From positions 503,436-534,828 of the forward strand of contig BFEA01000681.1 of the NCBI GenBank assembly GCA_003427395.1: a stretch of DNA of 31,393 nucleotides. Direction: 5' to 3'. Positions 29,483 to 31,393 of this stretch are shown piece by piece. Made by a program: the position numbers and the translations under genes. Each line of letters begins with the position of its first letter. Position 1 is the stretch's first letter. The notes under the pieces are model-generated. The model was not told the origin of the DNA and did no database searches. It worked only from the letters and a program-made list of their open reading frames with translations. Source of the DNA: Chara braunii. Taxonomy: Eukaryota > Streptophyta > Charophyceae > Charales > Characeae.

Positions 29483-29961
29483 CTCCCATGGCGTCTTCAT
29501 GTTTGTCCATAGGAGAACTCAAGGGTCACACTCATCACTCCTACGTGGGAAATGGTCGACTGGATCTTTGCAGCGATCCCCTTTGTTGTTGTCGATCGCA
29601 TCGCGTTTGTTGATTGTGATATCAAGAGAACCCAAATTTTCCGCTCTGCCCTAACTTTTACCTCGCTATGGTGAGCGTTTGCCCTGACGAAAGCGGGGAG
29701 CGAGAGAGAGAGAAAAGGAGGAGGAGGAGGTGGTGATAGCTCGTCGTCGTCGGCAGTAACGGATGATGAACACGTGGAGGAGGGAGGCGTTTTTTTGGGA
29801 GCGATGCCCGCCTGGCAAGCGGCGGACGATCGGGCGTCCGATTCCCAACGGAAAGGACAGTGCGGCTGCTCTACCTTTATTAATGGAGGGAGGAAGCAAA
29901 ACATCATCTACAGCTGCGTCGGAGAGACGATCGAAAGCGACAGCTGGCGGCTTGTGAGAAT
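29483..29961. other. unassigned stretch
   Basis: Mixed composition with short GA repeats at 29701-29735. Open frames exist on both strands but show no recognisable domain and no clear start context. It lies directly before the 56-bp array. Confidence 0.35.
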
Positions 29962-30297
29962 GCCACGTGGATTATAGCCGATTCTGATGACGTCCTTCTT
30001 GTAAAAAATGGCGGGAAGCCACGTGGATTATAGCCGATTATGATGACGTCCTTCTTGTGAAAAATGGCGGGAAGCCACGTGGATTATAGTCGACTATGAT
30101 GACGTCCTTCTTGTGAAAAATGGCGGGAAGCCACGTGGATTATAGCCGAGAATGACGAGGTCCTTCTTGCAAAAAATGGCGGGAAGCCACGTGGATCATA
30201 GGCGAGAATGATGAGGTCCTTCTTGGAAAAAATGGCGGGAAGCCACGTGGATTGTAGCCGAGAATGATGACGTCCTTCTTGGAAATAATGGCGGGAA
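29962..30297. repeat. six-unit tandem array, exact 56-bp period
   Basis: Units start with GCCACGTGG at 29962, 30018, 30074, 30130, 30186 and 30242. Every unit holds the palindromic G-box CCACGTGG and AATGGCGGGAA, an E2F-type site. Four of the six also hold TGATGACGTCC, a CRE or C-box-type site; units 4 and 5 are altered there. All three are known plant promoter motifs (bZIP or bHLH factors and E2F/DP). No downstream gene is recognised, so promoter function is inference. Confidence 0.93.
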
Positions 30298-30360
30298 CGG
30301 AAATGGGCACACCACTGTGAGAGAGGGAGGAGGAGTTGTGGCAGTTTGCAGGCAAACGAT

Positions 30361-30429
30361 TAAGCAGAGGGAGGAGGAGGAAGAGGAGGAGGAGGGAGAA
30401 GGCTGTGAGAGTAGGAGGAGGAGGAGTAG

Positions 30430-30466
<37 letters not shown>

Positions 30467-30530
30467 TGTGAGAATAGGAAGAAGAGGAAGAGGAAGAGGA
30501 AGAGGAGACGTAGGAGTAATCTGGAGAAAC
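30361..30530. repeat. GAG/GA-rich low-complexity DNA
   Basis: GAGGAG repeats, a GA run at 30433-30463 and GGAAGA repeats. A short CT run follows at 30562-30577. Confidence 0.9.
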
Positions 30531-30633
30531 GGCGTCTCGGGGGAGAAAATTGCGCGGGAAATCTCTCTCTCTCTCTCTATCCACCTGGCGCGCTCGCTCC
30601 CTCGCCAGCGCCTGTTTCTGTTATCTCGCTGTC

Positions 30634-30670
30634 CTCCCACCTCCCACCTCCCACCTCCCACCTCCCACCT
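30634..30670. repeat. (CTCCCAC)5 heptamer repeat
   Basis: Five tandem copies of a 7-bp unit, CTCCCAC. Confidence 0.93.
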
Positions 30671-30893
30671 CTTCCATCTCGAGTGCCTAAAGCTAATTAC
30701 TAATTAGGGACTGCTCCCCCATCTTGGGCCCAATTAGGGGGTGACACGTGGCGGCGGTTTTGGAGAGGGTAATCAATCAAAGTCCAAGTCCTAAATGGAT
30801 ACGACGCGACAACAACCAGCGGACCCTAAAAATAGCTCATCAACGCCGTTCCGACTTCTGCAGGCAGGACCGAGTAAGATGATGAGATGGAAA

Positions 30894-31013
30894 ATACCTT
30901 TCTTGGCCTTTTGGGCTTTTGGGCTTTTGGCTATAAGATAGATCAAGTGCACTGTATCTGTTCTGTTCATCATCAGTTTAATATCTGATCCGTGGTCCAT
31001 AGGACCACACACG
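30894..31013 (+). pseudogene. U2 snRNA-like sequence, truncated after stem-loop IIa
   Basis: Begins ATACCTTTCTTGGCCTTTTG and continues with GATCAAGTG, GTATCTGTTCT, CATCAGTTTAATATCTGAT and a perfect stem CGTGGTCC-ATA-GGACCACA, in the order of the plant U2 5' half. It differs by a duplicated TTTTGGGC segment, small insertions (ATA, GATA, TTCAT), and CACTGTA in place of the branch-site-pairing GTAGTA. The Sm site and 3' half are absent; an A run follows at once. No plant snRNA upstream element or well-placed TATA box is seen. It is most likely a retroposed pseudogene. Confidence 0.85.
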
Positions 31014-31034
31014 AAAAAAAAAAAAAAAAAAAAA
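31014..31034 (+). repeat. A21 tail after the U2-like sequence
   Basis: Twenty-one A bases directly at the point where U2 similarity stops, as in retroposed RNA copies. The A-rich sequence AATGAAAAAAAAAA follows. Confidence 0.85.
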
Positions 31035-31138
31035 GATTAATGAAAAAAAAAACGCTGTTGTTGAAGATTGTTTGCACAGGGGATCCTTATTAAAAAACCG
31101 GACTCGCGCTCCCCAGAATAGGAGGGGCTGTGTGTCTG

Positions 31139-31146
<8 letters not shown>

Positions 31147-31176
<30 letters not shown>

Positions 31177-31260
31177 TGAGTTTCTGTTGAAAAAAGAAAA
31201 AGAAAAAAGAAAAAGAAAAAAGAGAAAAAAAGGAAAAAAAAGAGAAAAAAAGAAAAAAAC
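31147..31260. repeat. A-rich simple repeats
   Basis: An A run of about 26 bases, then GAAAAA-type repeats. A T run follows at 31327-31349. No gene is visible to the window end. Confidence 0.9.
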
Positions 31261-31393
31261 CTGTTGCATTGCGCGCCGCCAAGTTGGGTAAGAAAACGAA
31301 AACGTTGTTACCCCTCCAAAGTGAAGTTTTTTTTTTTTTTTTTTTTTTTCCCCCATGTGAAGAATGCAAGAAGTGATATATTTTTTTTGCATT

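Noticed and set aside
28346-29654. Several frames longer than 180 codons on both strands
   Set aside because: All are translations of CTT/CCT/T repeats with no complex sequence.
30140-30707. Frames of 120-170 codons over the 56-bp array and GA repeats
   Set aside because: Generated by tandem and simple repeats; composition is repetitive and no domain is visible.
30820-31013. Functional U2 snRNA gene
   Set aside because: Branch-site pairing bases, Sm site and 3' half are missing, and no upstream snRNA promoter element was found.

Overview
The window looks like repeat-rich nuclear DNA of a streptophyte (land plant or charophyte alga). The clues are telomere-type CCCTAAA blocks, a U2 snRNA-like sequence with the plant-type AUACCUUUC start, plant-mitochondrial-type tRNA-Glu and tRNA-Gly remnants, and two Ty3/gypsy elements of the chromodomain (chromovirus) type. 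The species cannot be read from the sequence. No intact protein-coding gene was found; every recognisable coding region is decayed. Base calls include several single Ns and one 131-base gap (16739-16869).

Layout. 1-2640: a TG microsatellite, a 50-bp-arm hairpin at 198-333, then one decayed plus-strand gene (about 318-1983). It has a cysteine-peptidase-like head resembling the Josephin family and four successive RING-like zinc modules. 3032-12309: LTR retrotransposon 1 on the minus strand. It has 1.2-1.3 kb LTRs, a primer-binding site for initiator tRNA-Met, gag with a zinc knuckle, protease, reverse transcriptase, RNase H, integrase, chromodomain and a polypurine tract. Eight in-frame stops and several frameshifts break its coding region. 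12310-17546: intergenic DNA with a 30-bp minisatellite, two mitochondrial-type tRNA remnants, three tRNA-like fossils counting the one at 2.9 kb, and several foldback or terminal-inverted-repeat elements. 17552-27642: LTR retrotransposon 2, also on the minus strand, complete from end to end with a 5-bp target duplication (ATTCT), but older and heavily decayed. 27770-31393: a 52-base C run, two foldbacks, long polypyrimidine blocks, a six-unit array with an exact 56-bp period, and a truncated U2 snRNA copy followed directly by a 21-base A run.

How it fits together. Both retrotransposons share one plan: LTR, initiator-tRNA-Met primer site, long repeat-filled leader, gag-pol, chromodomain, LTR. 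Their stop codons are nearly all explained by C-to-T changes (CAG to TAG, CGA to TGA, CAA to TAA, TGG to TGA), the expected mark of cytosine methylation and deamination. The same pattern appears in the decayed gene at the left.

Most notable. (1) A protease-like domain joined to four tandem C3HC4-like modules. (2) The 56-bp array, where every unit carries a G-box and an E2F-type site. (3) A poly(A)-tailed U2 fragment ending just after stem-loop IIa. (4) A family of inverted-repeat elements whose 14-bp subterminal palindrome keeps its symmetry although its bases differ between copies.
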